A stretch of DNA of 52,641 bases, from contig JAFTEH010000003.1 in assembly GCA_017453745.1 (NCBI GenBank), forward strand, positions 1 to 52,641. The letters run 5' to 3'. The stretch is from Spirochaetaceae bacterium. GTDB lineage: Bacteria; Spirochaetota; Spirochaetia; Treponematales; Treponemataceae. Numbering within the stretch: the first letter of the stretch is position 1; each line of letters begins with the position of its first letter. The notes beneath the pieces are model-generated. The model worked only from the letters and a program-made list of their open reading frames with translations, was not told where the DNA came from and searched no databases. A program made the position numbers and the translations under genes. Below, one piece after another: positions 32,405 to 41,286 of this stretch.

Positions 32405-32815
32405 ATGTGGTTTATCTACGCACTCTGTTCAGCAATTTGTGCTGCTATAACATCTATTTTTGCTAAAGTTGGCTTACAGGGCGTGCAGTCGCATCTTGCA
32501 ACTGCAATTCGTACTGTCGTTGTATTGGTTTTGGCATGGGGCATGGTTTTCCTTACGCAGTCACATGTTGGTATTACATCACTTGACAAGAAAAACTGGC
32601 TTTTCCTTATTCTGTCAGGTTGTGCAACAGGCATTTCCTGGCTATGTTACTATCGAGCATTACAACTTGGCGATATTTCAAAAGTTGTTCCTATTGACAA
32701 ACTAAGCACCGTCTTGACTATCGTTTTAGGATGTATCATATTTCAGGAACAAGTTACCCTCAAAGCCACTATTGGTATCATATTGATGACTTCAGGGATA
32801 TTTCTTATGTTATAA
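32405..32815 (+). CDS. EamA-like small transporter (four-helix)
   Basis: A 136-residue membrane protein equal to one EamA/DMT domain: FAKVGLQGVQSHLATAIRTV in the first helices and DISKVVPIDKLSTVLTIVLG in the fourth, near a C-terminal GIILMTSGIFLML. Single-domain members work as dimers and export small metabolites. It lies 55 bases downstream of the ATPase gene and could share the siderophore transcript, as a metabolite or siderophore exporter; that role is conjecture. Confidence 0.85.
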   Translation: MWFIYALCSAICAAITSIFAKVGLQGVQSHLATAIRTVVVLVLAWGMVFLTQSHVGITSLDKKNWLFLILSGCATGISWLCYYRALQLGDISKVVPIDKLSTVLTIVLGCIIFQEQVTLKATIGIILMTSGIFLML

Positions 32816-32820
32816 GTGCT

Positions 32821-32844
32821 ATAGTTCTTTCGTTTTAGAACTAT
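32821..32844 (+). terminator. Possible weak terminator hairpin
   Basis: ATAGTTCT and AGAACTAT (32821-32828, 32837-32844) form an 8-bp stem five bases after the EamA stop. No T run follows, so termination is uncertain. The sequence from 32845 to 32934 is pyrimidine-rich and has no gene. Confidence 0.4.
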
Positions 32845-32934
32845 CTACTATGACTTGGATTTTGCTTAACAATTCTTCTTTGGTTTCTCATTTTACTTTT
32901 TTCTACTTTTTTTCTATTTTTCGCCATTTTTCTG

Positions 32935-32963
32935 TTGACATTTTAATATCATTTTGATATTAT
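32935..32963 (+). promoter_or_regulatory. Promoter of the SPFH-RHH-ABC unit with operator in the spacer
   Basis: TTGACA (32935-32940), 17 bases, TATTAT (32958-32963). The spacer holds a perfect inverted repeat AATATCA-TTT-TGATATT (32945-32961) that also enters the -10. This is a textbook repressor site. The ribbon-helix-helix protein encoded in the unit is a natural candidate to bind it. Confidence 0.8.
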
Positions 32964-33032
32964 ATTGATACATGGAAGTTGAATAAAACTTTCAAAAAAA
33001 ACTACATTTAAGGGAGAACATTTTAAATTATT

Positions 33033-34061
33033 ATGGAAGAAAAAATCTTAAATGGCAAAAAAAATGGTTTTGCTATGCTTTTGTTACTGGTAGTCTTGTT
33101 GCTACTAGGAATTGCGGGTATCATTGCGGTTTCGGTGTTGTATGTATCATATAACATAATAGTTTCACTGATTTTCGGCTGTGGGCTTGCGTTGTCCATT
33201 ATCCTTGTTGTTATTGCGGTCTTTTCCTTTGCAGGTCTTAAAGTGCTCGCCCCACAGGAAGCTCTTGTGTTGACGCTCTTTGGTAAGTATGTCGGTACCC
33301 TCAAGGGCGAAGGTTTTTACTTTGTAAACCCATTTTGCACTGGGCTCAACACCGCTAAAAACACAAAGCTCGCTCAATCCGGCGATGCTTCAAAGCAAGG
33401 CACCACTAGCATAACCGTAAACCAATTTCAATACCAGATAACCTTTCACAACAAGATTTCCCTCAAGTCTCAAACCTTGAGTAACGCTAAGCAAAAGATC
33501 AACGATGTGCTTGGAAACCCAGTGGAAATCAGCGTAGCAGTTATCTGGCGAGTGGTGGACACCGCAAAGGCTGTGTTTAATGTGGAAAACTACAAAGAGT
33601 TTTTGTCCTTGCAATGCGATACCGCAATCCGTGACATTGTACAGATTTATCCTTATGATGTAGCACCCGGTATTGACACTACCGGCGATGGTATGAGTGA
33701 TGACGGTAGCCTTCGCGGTTCTTCTACAATCGTAGCCGACCGCATTAAACAACGCATCCAAGAAAATGTCGAAAAGGCAGGCCTCATTATTGAAGATGCT
33801 CGCATTACTTACCTTGCCTATGCACCAGAAATCGCCCAAGCAATGTTACAACGACAACAGGCAACCGCAATAGTTGATGCTCGAAAGTTAATCGTTGACG
33901 GAGCAGTCGGTATGGTTGAAATGGCTCTCAACGAATTAAGCAAAAAAGAAGTCGTGGTTCTTGACGATGAGCGAAAAGCACAGATGGTTTCAAACTTACT
34001 CGTTGTGCTTTGTGGCAACCGTGATGCTCAACCGATTGTAAATTCGGGAACGCTCTACTAA
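33033..34061 (+). CDS. SPFH/Band 7 domain membrane protein
   Basis: A 342-residue protein of the stomatin/flotillin superfamily. Two N-terminal membrane helices (about 13-36 and 45-67) form an anchor; the SPFH domain follows ([20 protein letters not shown], then [20 protein letters not shown]), with a C-terminal Ala- and Gln-rich helix ([19 protein letters not shown]). SPFH proteins assemble into large rings or patches that shield membrane protein complexes. A strong promoter lies upstream. Next genes are a ribbon-helix-helix protein and an ABC exporter, a partnership that hints at a membrane-stress or peptide-resistance role. Confidence 0.88.
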   Translation: MEEKILNGKKNGFAMLLLLVVLLLLGIAGIIAVSVLYVSYNIIVSLIFGCGLALSIILVVIAVFSFAGLKVLAPQEALVLTLFGKYVGTLKGEGFYFVNPFCTGLNTAKNTKLAQSGDASKQGTTSITVNQFQYQITFHNKISLKSQTLSNAKQKINDVLGNPVEISVAVIWRVVDTAKAVFNVENYKEFLSLQCDTAIRDIVQIYPYDVAPGIDTTGDGMSDDGSLRGSSTIVADRIKQRIQENVEKAGLIIEDARITYLAYAPEIAQAMLQRQQATAIVDARKLIVDGAVGMVEMALNELSKKEVVVLDDERKAQMVSNLLVVLCGNRDAQPIVNSGTLY

Positions 34062-34084
34062 ACCTTAAAGGGTAAAAACTAAAG

Positions 34085-34267
34085 GTGAGAGAAACAAAAA
34101 AACAAATACCGCTTCGTCTTAACAACGAACTTTACAAAGAACTTTGTGCTTGGGCAGAGGATGAGTTTCGCTCGGTTAATGGGCAAATTGAATACCTACT
34201 TACCGAGTGTGTAAGGATGAGGCGTAAAAAAAATTTGTCAAATATTTCGGAGGAAAAAAATGATTGA
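34085..34267 (+). CDS. Ribbon-helix-helix (Arc-like) small protein
   Basis: A 60-residue protein with the Arc fold: a strand [20 protein letters not shown], then [20 protein letters not shown]. The pattern is K-x-I-P-L-R-L for the DNA-binding strand and S-V-N-x-x-I-E-x-L-L for helix 2. It starts with GTG at 34085 and its ribosome site is weak. Its stop overlaps the ATG of the ABC ATPase gene by eight bases. It may repress the promoter 32935-32963, or serve as a docking protein as in similar gene sets. Confidence 0.8.
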   Translation: MRETKKQIPLRLNNELYKELCAWAEDEFRSVNGQIEYLLTECVRMRRKKNLSNISEEKND

Positions 34268-35027
34268 ACTATCCAATGTAACAAAAGTGTATGGTGGCTC
34301 GAGCCAAAAGGCTGTCGATTCTGTAAGTTTAATAATTCCACCCGGTAAAATTTTCGGCTTTTTGGGTCCGAACGGTGCTGGTAAGTCTACAATAATTAAA
34401 ATGGTAACAGGCGTTATTGAACCAACCGAAGGTGAGGTAAAAGTGTGCGGACTTGACATCGTAAAAGAGCCTATTAAGGCAAAACAAAAAATCGGTTATG
34501 TTTCTGATAACCCTGAACTTTTTTCAAGAATGCGTGCCGAGGAGTACTTAAATTTTATTGGCGATGTGTATGGTGTTGACACAGAAACACGAAAGACGCG
34601 AATCACTCGCTATACAAAACTTTTTGAAATAGAAGATGTGATTGGCTCAAGCATTAGTAGTTTTTCGCACGGCATGAAACAAAAACTTTTAATTGTAGCA
34701 AGCCTTTTAAGCGACCCTGAAGTATGGATACTTGACGAGCCAATGGTTGGCTTAGACCCAAAAAGCTCATTTCAATTAAAAGAGCTCATGCGAGAGCGTG
34801 TGCAGGCTGGAAAAACAGTTTTCTTTTCTACACATGTTATGGACACAGCAGAAAAGATTTGCGATACACTTTCTGTCATCGCTAAGGGTAAAATTTTATT
34901 TACTGGGGCACTTGACGATTTAAAGCAACAGCAAGGTGAAAATAGTTCGCTTGAAGAACTTTTCTTAGAATTAACTGAAAACGAAAAAAGCGAAAGTTCC
35001 GATGGCGAAACTGCCAAAAGCGAATAA
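34260..35027 (+). CDS. ABC exporter ATPase
   Basis: A 255-residue ATPase. Walker [10 protein letters not shown], Walker [11 protein letters not shown] and H-loop STHVMD are intact; the signature is SHGMKQK, where Ser-His replaces the usual Ser-Gly (LSGG), a variant common in ABC-2 exporters. GGAGG is upstream. A C-terminal acidic tail ([15 protein letters not shown]) matches type-2 exporter ATPases. It overlaps the ribbon-helix-helix gene and is 14 bases before the permease gene. Confidence 0.88.
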   Translation: MIELSNVTKVYGGSSQKAVDSVSLIIPPGKIFGFLGPNGAGKSTIIKMVTGVIEPTEGEVKVCGLDIVKEPIKAKQKIGYVSDNPELFSRMRAEEYLNFIGDVYGVDTETRKTRITRYTKLFEIEDVIGSSISSFSHGMKQKLLIVASLLSDPEVWILDEPMVGLDPKSSFQLKELMRERVQAGKTVFFSTHVMDTAEKICDTLSVIAKGKILFTGALDDLKQQQGENSSLEELFLELTENEKSESSDGETAKSE

Positions 35028-35041
35028 CATAAGGAGTTATT

Positions 35042-36721
35042 ATGACAGAAAACAAAGTAAATAACTTTAAGGTTTTTATTCACCTCATTAAGATTTACCT
35101 TGGTGCAAGTTTTTCAAGCAGCAAAAATAAAAAAAGTACAAAACCGAAAAGTAAAATCTTTAGCGTGATTGGAGTAGGCTTTGTCATTTTGTTGCTTGGT
35201 CTTTATTTGGGATTTATGCTCGGGTTTATGAACTACAGCTACTATGAAGTACTTGATGCGGTGGGTATGCAACATGTGCTCTTTTTTATAAATGCTTTGA
35301 TTATTACTTTTGGGGTTTTAGTATTTAGTGTTGCAACTATTTTTGCGACCTATCATGCAGGCAGTATCGAAGATTTAATTTTAGCCTTACCGGTGCATAG
35401 CAATGTGAGGCTGTTAGCAAAAATATTTTCGACATACGCCTTACTTGGGTTTATTTCGGTTCTTGATTTTATAATTCTTTCAGTTATTTTTACAATAAAG
35501 CAAGGTGTAATGCCCATTCCGTTTTATCTGTACTCGATTATTGTCGGTATTTTTTTACCGGTGATTCCTATTTTGTTAGGCTATGTCATTGCAATTCTTA
35601 TAATGAGGTACACACGCATTTTTAAAAGCAGAAATCTCATTATGGTGCTCGGTGTTTTTTTTGCGGTTGGTATAAATCTTTTTATTCAAATCTTTGTACG
35701 ACAAAACGCTGATATGCTTGAAAGTATCATGAGCTTTTTAACAAGCGACAACCCAATGCTCTCTAAAATGAGCCAATTCTATTTACCGATAAGCACCTCG
35801 CAAACGGCTCTGACAAAAAGCGGAGAGTTGATGGGGCTTTTAGGAGCACTTGCTTTAATCGCTGTAGTAGGTCTTTCAATAGTTTTAGTAGTTTTACTTT
35901 TTTCAAAAATGTATGTGAAGAGTTTAATCGGCTTTGATGAAAAAAAGGTTAGGCGCATCAAAAAAGAAGCAGTTTCAGATTATATACAAGGTCATGTTCA
36001 TCAAGGAAGTAGTTTTTCTAGTTTAGTTAAACTTGACATTATTAATGTAATACGAGAACCTATTTATTTAATTAACGGGCCAGTGTCAAGTTTGATTGTA
36101 CCTATTATAATAGTGGTGAGCATGGTATTTTCAGCAGGAAGCAGTATTCCGTCAGAATTTTATGAAATGATTCGCCCTTATGCAATGCCGATTTGTGTAG
36201 CCTTTGGGCTTTTTTGCTCAATGTTTACACTCACCAGTAGTGCTATTTCACGAGACGCAAAAGTTTTACCCATTATAAAAGCTTTGCCCCTGAAACTTTC
36301 CGAGTATTTTAAAGCAAAGATTGTACACAGTTGCCTGTATGTGATACTTAATATTATTGTTGCCCTGGTTGCAGTAAAATTTTTTATTGACATAAGCGTA
36401 AAGGATATGCTCATCGCAAGTGCAATTCTTTTAGCAGTGAATCTGATGTTTAGTATGCTTGGGCTGTGGCTTGACACTATTAAACCAAAGCTAAAATGGG
36501 ATACACCAGTACAAGCAATGAAACAAAATGTCAATGTGGTTATTATGATGGGACTTGACTTTTTGATTATGGGTTTGTGTGCACTCGCAATTCTTGTTTT
36601 TCATGTTCCATTTAGAACACTTGCGATTGGACTCGGTATTGTGTCATGTGTTGTTTTTATTGTTTTGTATGTTAGTTACTTTCCATTTGCCGAAAAAAAG
36701 ATTCGCAAACTTGATGTATAG
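35042..36721 (+). CDS. ABC exporter permease
   Basis: A 559-residue permease with about twelve hydrophobic helices in two groups, the second beginning near residue 340 after a polar stretch. It matches the large ABC-2-like exporters of Firmicutes and spirochaetes (segments TYHAGSIEDLILALPVHSN and AISRDAKVLPIIKALPLKLS, with the charge-rich LPV/LPL-x-S/KLSEYF repeats marking the two halves). It would form the channel for the preceding ATPase. Substrate unknown. A terminator follows 20 bases later. Confidence 0.8.
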   Translation: MTENKVNNFKVFIHLIKIYLGASFSSSKNKKSTKPKSKIFSVIGVGFVILLLGLYLGFMLGFMNYSYYEVLDAVGMQHVLFFINALIITFGVLVFSVATIFATYHAGSIEDLILALPVHSNVRLLAKIFSTYALLGFISVLDFIILSVIFTIKQGVMPIPFYLYSIIVGIFLPVIPILLGYVIAILIMRYTRIFKSRNLIMVLGVFFAVGINLFIQIFVRQNADMLESIMSFLTSDNPMLSKMSQFYLPISTSQTALTKSGELMGLLGALALIAVVGLSIVLVVLLFSKMYVKSLIGFDEKKVRRIKKEAVSDYIQGHVHQGSSFSSLVKLDIINVIREPIYLINGPVSSLIVPIIIVVSMVFSAGSSIPSEFYEMIRPYAMPICVAFGLFCSMFTLTSSAISRDAKVLPIIKALPLKLSEYFKAKIVHSCLYVILNIIVALVAVKFFIDISVKDMLIASAILLAVNLMFSMLGLWLDTIKPKLKWDTPVQAMKQNVNVVIMMGLDFLIMGLCALAILVFHVPFRTLAIGLGIVSCVVFIVLYVSYFPFAEKKIRKLDV

Positions 36722-36740
36722 TTAAGGGTAGGTAGATATA

Positions 36741-36783
36741 AAAACAAAGACGGGCAAGGTTCAACTTGTCCGTTTTTGTTTTT
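36741..36783 (+). terminator. Rho-independent terminator
   Basis: A stem of ACGGGCAAG with CTTGTCCGT (one G-U pair), extended by A-rich and T-rich flanks, has loop GTTCAA and a T-rich tail. A degenerate copy of the same sequence lies at 38530-38575, so it belongs to a repeated family. Confidence 0.85.
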
Positions 36784-37130
36784 TAGCACACATAGTTAAG
36801 CCGTTGGTATATATATTGGTATATATAATAGAAGCTCATGTACTATAACATCCCCTCCCCCATTTTAAATGAATACCACATCAACACAAGAAATGTCCAC
36901 AATGTCGTTTGTCCTCATACGGCATCACTATCAGATATATTCCCATTATTTTAGCGCAAATGTAGAGATATGGGACATACGGATAAGCATCTCATTCAAA
37001 TCAAAAAAAAGATTTTTATCTTTTAAAAGTAGCATATTCAAGTATTAGCGCACATATTTCTGTCGAACTGCTTTTATATATTTGTATCGTTATTCATTGC
37101 ATTATGTATATTGTCATTAGTGTAAAATTT
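36784..37130. other. Noncoding stretch with a short tandem repeat
   Basis: TTGGTATATATA occurs twice in tandem (36804-36815 and 36816-36827). On the minus strand a 30-codon frame (MLLLKDKNLFFDLNEMLIRM, about 36953-37045) may be decayed coding DNA. I see no supported gene. Confidence 0.4.
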
Positions 37131-38078
37131 TTATGCTTTGTTTATTAGCTCTTCATTTAAACACCACTTTGAAAGATTTTCGCTTGCAATCTTTATAATA
37201 CGGTTTAATGTTTCTTTTAAATATAACTGCCCTGCCACATGTGGCGTAATAATCAAATGAGGACAATCCCAAAGCGGACTTGTTTGCAATAATGGCTCTT
37301 TTTCCATAACATCAATAGCAGCTCCAGCAAGATGACCAGTCGTAAGTGCTTTAATTAACGCATTCTCTTCAATCGCATTACCGCGACCTGCATTTAATAA
37401 AAAGGCGCCCTTTTTCATTAAAAAGATATTTTGTTCATTGATTATATGATATGTTTCTTTTGTACCAGGTAAAACCATAGCAACAATATCAGCACGCGGT
37501 AATATATCGTGTAAAGCATCAAGCGTATATTGTTCATCACAGTAACTCGGTTTATCTTTATTGGACTTACGCAGTCCTATAATATATGCCCCTAATGCTT
37601 TCATTTTCCGAGCATAATCCCCACCGATATTACCCATACCTAAAACAGCGATGGTTGCCCCTTCTATTGAAATGACACTTGGAAAATGCTCCCACTTATG
37701 CTCTCGTTGAGCTTTAGCATAAAATGATAAGTTCCTAATCAATGCGAATGTTTGAGCTATCATGTGTTCAGAAACTGTTAATCCATACGCACCCACACTA
37801 GAAGTTAAAACAACATTTTTGGGTAACACTCCATCAGCTGTATAAGCATCTGTTCCAGCGTAACTTAGTTGGAGCCATTCTAAGTTTTCAGCTAATGAAA
37901 TTTTATTAGGCGAGATTGAACCTATAATAATATGAGCCGATTTAAGTTCTAAATCAGTAGGCTCTTTACCATCTGTATATACAAATTCATATTGATCCGA
38001 CTTAGTGACAATAGATTTTTCTAAAATCGTTTTATGATTTTCTGTTACTGGTAAAACAACTAAAATCTTCTTTTCCAT
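37131..38078 (-). CDS. D-2-hydroxyacid dehydrogenase
   Basis: A 315-residue NAD(P)-dependent dehydrogenase of the phosphoglycerate dehydrogenase family. The nucleotide loop is VLGMGNIGGDYARKMKALGA; the catalytic Arg is in LNAGRGNAIEENAL, the Glu in DVMEKEPL and the His in IITPHVAG. It would interconvert a 2-keto acid and a D-2-hydroxy acid. GGGGTG three bases before ATG 38076-38078 fixes the start; the upstream 35 codons in frame are not coding. It stands alone on the minus strand. The upstream region to 38584 holds a decayed ORF. Confidence 0.88.
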   Translation of the reverse strand: MEKKILVVLPVTENHKTILEKSIVTKSDQYEFVYTDGKEPTDLELKSAHIIIGSISPNKISLAENLEWLQLSYAGTDAYTADGVLPKNVVLTSSVGAYGLTVSEHMIAQTFALIRNLSFYAKAQREHKWEHFPSVISIEGATIAVLGMGNIGGDYARKMKALGAYIIGLRKSNKDKPSYCDEQYTLDALHDILPRADIVAMVLPGTKETYHIINEQNIFLMKKGAFLLNAGRGNAIEENALIKALTTGHLAGAAIDVMEKEPLLQTSPLWDCPHLIITPHVAGQLYLKETLNRIIKIASENLSKWCLNEELINKA

Positions 38079-38329
38079 TTTCACCCCTATTATAGAATAT
38101 GATATACTAAGTATAGTATTTTTTTTATTTTCTTCTATGCTACTCAAGTTTCGTATTATATTACTCCTGCTACCATGTGCCAATCGTCTTTACTATCACT
38201 TGAGTATGAAGTTTCTTTTTCATTGCAAAACACACCTACTTCTTAAGTCAAAGTATTTTTCAAAAATGATGTAAGTTTATCTATCACGACCTATTTTTGT
38301 CAAATGACTGTGTTTTCCAAATCATGACA

Positions 38330-38494
38330 TTAGCGGCAATATTTTTTCAATGTCCATGCCAATGATTTTATTGCACCGCCACAGAAAGTACTAGCGATAA
38401 ACTTTCTCGTTTCTGCTTCTTTGAGTTTATTTTTCTTTAAGCGGAGTGCAAGGCTGGAGTCAACCGCTTTATTGGTTTGAACAATAATCCTAGA
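38330..38494 (-). pseudogene. C-terminal remnant of an unidentified gene
   Basis: The frame between stops reads QTNKAVDSSLALRLKKNKL, KEAETRKFIASTFCGGAIKS and LAWTLKKYCR, then TAA. It is protein-like, basic and without a start codon. The helix-rich ending could be the C-terminus of a small regulator, but I do not recognise it. Confidence 0.35.
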
Positions 38495-38529
38495 TTACAG
38501 GAATCGTAAAATTTAAGGATGCTCAAAAA

Positions 38530-38575
38530 GCTTTAATAAAAACAAAAACGGCTCAAGATTCAACTTGTCATGTTA
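38530..38575. repeat. Degenerate copy of the terminator-like repeat
   Basis: The bases from AAAACAAAAACGG to TTCAACTTGTCAT parallel the terminator at 36741-36783, with about five changes that break the stem. It lies directly after the permease gene of the minus strand, so it may have been its terminator. Confidence 0.55.
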
Positions 38576-38584
38576 GGTTTGTCG

Positions 38585-39487
38585 TTACACCACCACATTT
38601 ACCACTAGGCCACAAACAAATGAAAAAAGCATTACAAATAAAAGATACAGTATAAAGCGTTTCCAACCCAATCCAATTTTCAAAGCACCTAAGTTTGTAA
38701 TCTTTGTTGCAGGACCTGTTATCATAAAGGCTGCTCCACTTCCGATACTCATACCGTTACTAAGCCATTGCTGGAGCAAAGGAATCGTTCCACCGCCACA
38801 GGCATACAGCGGAACACCGATAGTGCTTGCCATCAAAACGCCCCACACCTTGTTACCACCAAAAACCGAACTCATCACATCACCAGAAACATAGCGCTGA
38901 AAAATCGCAGAAAGCAAAATGCCCACTAAAAAATACAATACTGTCGCTTTTATGTTTCGCCAAAAGTTTAAAACATAGCGTATTAGTATATTCGGATGTG
39001 TGTCGCGGTTTGAACTTTCTGTAAAATTTTTAAAATCAAAAAAGGATTGTTCTTTGAAAAAAAACTTTAGTAGCAGCCCTGCAACACAACCACACACAAA
39101 ACAAGTTATAATTCGCACAGTCAAAACTTTAGTACCAAGTGCGGCACTGTATACAATCAGTTGTGGATTAAGCAAAATAGATGACATCATAAACGCTGAA
39201 AGCCAATCCTCGCGTGCCCCTTGTCTTTTGAATGAAGCGGCAATCGGAATAGTGCCATACATACAAAGCGGCGAAGCAATCCCCAACATACTTGACAAAA
39301 CAATGCCAATGGTACCAAACTTTTTTGTTTGCAACTTTTGAAAAGCCAAATGGATTGCCTCTTTTGCAAACACCGACACAAATGAACCTATCAACATTCC
39401 AATCACCCAATACACAAAAATTTGTTTCAGCTGTATTTCAAAATAATAGGCTATATAAATACATTCACGGCTGATAACTTCTAACAT
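38585..39487 (-). CDS. ArsP/SO_0444-type permease
   Basis: A 300-residue membrane protein with eight or more helices. Family marks are GIASPLCMYGTIPIAASF (with the conserved Cys), YACGGGTIPLLQQW with a second Cys, and MITGPATKITNLGALK. The ArsP_1 (DUF318) permeases move metal or metalloid species such as Cu, Zn or methylated arsenic out of the cell. It lies 19 bases after the DUF362 lipoprotein gene in the minus-strand redox set. Confidence 0.85.
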   Translation of the reverse strand: MLEVISRECIYIAYYFEIQLKQIFVYWVIGMLIGSFVSVFAKEAIHLAFQKLQTKKFGTIGIVLSSMLGIASPLCMYGTIPIAASFKRQGAREDWLSAFMMSSILLNPQLIVYSAALGTKVLTVRIITCFVCGCVAGLLLKFFFKEQSFFDFKNFTESSNRDTHPNILIRYVLNFWRNIKATVLYFLVGILLSAIFQRYVSGDVMSSVFGGNKVWGVLMASTIGVPLYACGGGTIPLLQQWLSNGMSIGSGAAFMITGPATKITNLGALKIGLGWKRFILYLLFVMLFSFVCGLVVNVVV

Positions 39488-39506
39488 TTTTTATCGATAC
39501 ATTTGG

Positions 39507-40619
39507 TTAGTCAATGTCTATAAGTTCATAAGTACGACTTCCCAACTTTAAGTTTTCTGCTGTTTCAAGTGCATGCAAAGCATTTTTACTTTCGATGCGA
39601 TTTACTAACGACCTATTACCTTCTGCCTTGTACACAAGATCAACGCAAGCCTGATCTAAAGCAACTGGGTCAACACTTGCGAGGATACCGATGTCGTGAA
39701 TGTCAGGTTTTGCAGGATAGCCGTTACAATCACAGTCAATTGAAAGTCGGTTCATCACATTTATATAAACAATGTTTTCATCACCAAAGTTTTGGTGAAA
39801 GCCTACAACCATTTCGGCAAGGGCTTCAAGCCATGCGTCTTGATTTCCGTACATAATACTGCCACGAGTTTTTGTACCTGCTGTGTGAACATAAACCTTG
39901 CCACTTGACGATGAAATACCAATGCCTACATTTTTAATTGCACCACCAAAGCCTGCCATACCGTGTCCTTTAAAATGCGAAAGGATAAGCCAACTTTTAT
40001 ATTTTTGTGCATGACTACCGATGATGATTTTGTCTAATCGCTTTCCACCAGTAAAAGGCAATGCAACTTCGCCATCTTCGTCCATTAAATCAAACGGAGC
40101 GATTTGGGTAAAGCCGTGGTCTTTTGCAACCTGCTTGTGCATTGCCGCACTTGAGCGCGAGCCACCGTAAGCGGTATTACATTCAACGATTGTGCCGTCA
40201 AGTTTTTTTACTAACGATCCAATAAGACTTGGCCTCAAGTAGTTGCTGTTTGGTGGCTCACCAGTTGAAACCTTGACCGCAACAGGACCTGTCGGTTTCC
40301 AGTTGAGCTTTTCGTAAATCTTCACTAAACCTTCGCTACTAATATCGGAAGTAAAATAAACTTTTGGTTTTGCATCTGTTTGCTGGTTCGTCGCTACTTG
40401 ATTCGTCGCTTGATTACTTGCTACTTGTGCAGTTTTGTCAAGCGATGCGTAAACAGCACTTTCACTATTTGCACCAGTTTTGTCATTTGTACTGTGCGAT
40501 ACCGAAACAGGAGTCGCATTTACACTATGTGTCTTTGTTTTATTGCAACTTGTAAAAAAACTTACAGTAACTACCGCACACAAAACAAGTGCAAAAAATT
40601 TAAGTCGGTTTTTTATCAT
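39507..40619 (-). CDS. DUF362 lipoprotein
   Basis: A 370-residue lipoprotein. The signal peptide MIKNRLKFFALVLCAVVTVS is followed by a lipobox FFTSC. A Ser/Thr/Gln-rich linker (to about residue 85) precedes the DUF362 domain, which shows VSTGEPPNSNYLRPSL, SHFKGHGMAGFGGAIKNVGI and ILASVDPVALDQACVDLVY. DUF362 proteins often carry iron-sulfur clusters, but no ferredoxin motif is seen here. The ATG at 40617-40619 is preferred as GGAG and AAGG lie upstream; an ATG six codons earlier has no site. Confidence 0.82.
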   Translation of the reverse strand: MIKNRLKFFALVLCAVVTVSFFTSCNKTKTHSVNATPVSVSHSTNDKTGANSESAVYASLDKTAQVASNQATNQVATNQQTDAKPKVYFTSDISSEGLVKIYEKLNWKPTGPVAVKVSTGEPPNSNYLRPSLIGSLVKKLDGTIVECNTAYGGSRSSAAMHKQVAKDHGFTQIAPFDLMDEDGEVALPFTGGKRLDKIIIGSHAQKYKSWLILSHFKGHGMAGFGGAIKNVGIGISSSSGKVYVHTAGTKTRGSIMYGNQDAWLEALAEMVVGFHQNFGDENIVYINVMNRLSIDCDCNGYPAKPDIHDIGILASVDPVALDQACVDLVYKAEGNRSLVNRIESKNALHALETAENLKLGSRTYELIDID

Positions 40620-40649
40620 ACGCCTTGTCTCCGTCATTATAGTTTTAAA

Positions 40650-41237
40650 TTATGTGCCTTTAGCTTTTTTCATAATCTCTTTACCCGCGTTCCATGCTTT
40701 GCCAACTTGTTCAGTCGCAACATAGTAACCAGATTGGAACTGATCAAAAATGAGTGCATTTAGTTTTATAGGATTGATTTTCCCGTTTTCATCAAGAACT
40801 TTTTCATCGGCACTGACATTGACAATTTTACCAACTATTGCATGTAAGTGTTCCGTTTCTACAATTTCTGCTAACTCACATTCCATCGTAACCGGAAACT
40901 CAAGTATAATCGGAGCATGTATGCGTGGACTTTTTTCGGCTGTGTAACCTGACTTTGCAAACTTGTCGCTCATCGTGTTGCCTGACGCAATTCCGTAAAA
41001 GTCTGCTACATCCATGTGTTCTCTATCGGCAATGCTTACGGTAAATGCTTTTGACTGACGGATTGCTTTTGTTGTAGCATGGTCCTCATCTAAAAACAAA
41101 GCGATTTTATCCATTTCGCAAATCATCACCCACGCCGCATTTAAAACCTGTACGGTGCCCTTTTCATCATAAGCTGAAACCATCATCACAGGCATCGGAA
41201 ATACTGCTGGCTGAACTCCTAAATCTTTTCTACTCAT
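40650..41237 (-). CDS. Flavin reductase-like FMN-binding protein
   Basis: A 195-residue protein of the flavin reductase/flavoredoxin family. Marks are FPMPVMMVSAYDEKGTVQVL (the typical P-x-P-V-x-x-V-S start), NAAWVMICEMDKIALFL and KAFTVSIADREHMDVADFYG. It would bind FMN and pass electrons. It sits between the aldo/keto reductase and DUF362 genes with 30-50 base gaps, so it belongs to the TetR-linked redox set. Confidence 0.85.
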   Translation of the reverse strand: MSRKDLGVQPAVFPMPVMMVSAYDEKGTVQVLNAAWVMICEMDKIALFLDEDHATTKAIRQSKAFTVSIADREHMDVADFYGIASGNTMSDKFAKSGYTAEKSPRIHAPIILEFPVTMECELAEIVETEHLHAIVGKIVNVSADEKVLDENGKINPIKLNALIFDQFQSGYYVATEQVGKAWNAGKEIMKKAKGT

Positions 41238-41286
41238 AACTCGTATCCTCCAAAGATATTTAGTTTATTTTAGTTTTCAATTTACC

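Noticed and set aside
33390-33839. A 149-codon minus-strand ORF inside the SPFH gene
   Set aside because: Lies wholly opposite a clear SPFH coding sequence and has no recognisable domain or start context.
38330-38494. Transposase or integrase fragment
   Set aside because: The basic helical C-terminus suggested it, but no catalytic motif, inverted repeats or target duplication were seen nearby.
39569-39856. Plus-strand ORF opposite the DUF362 gene
   Set aside because: Low-complexity shadow without ribosome site; the DUF362 protein on the other strand is well supported.
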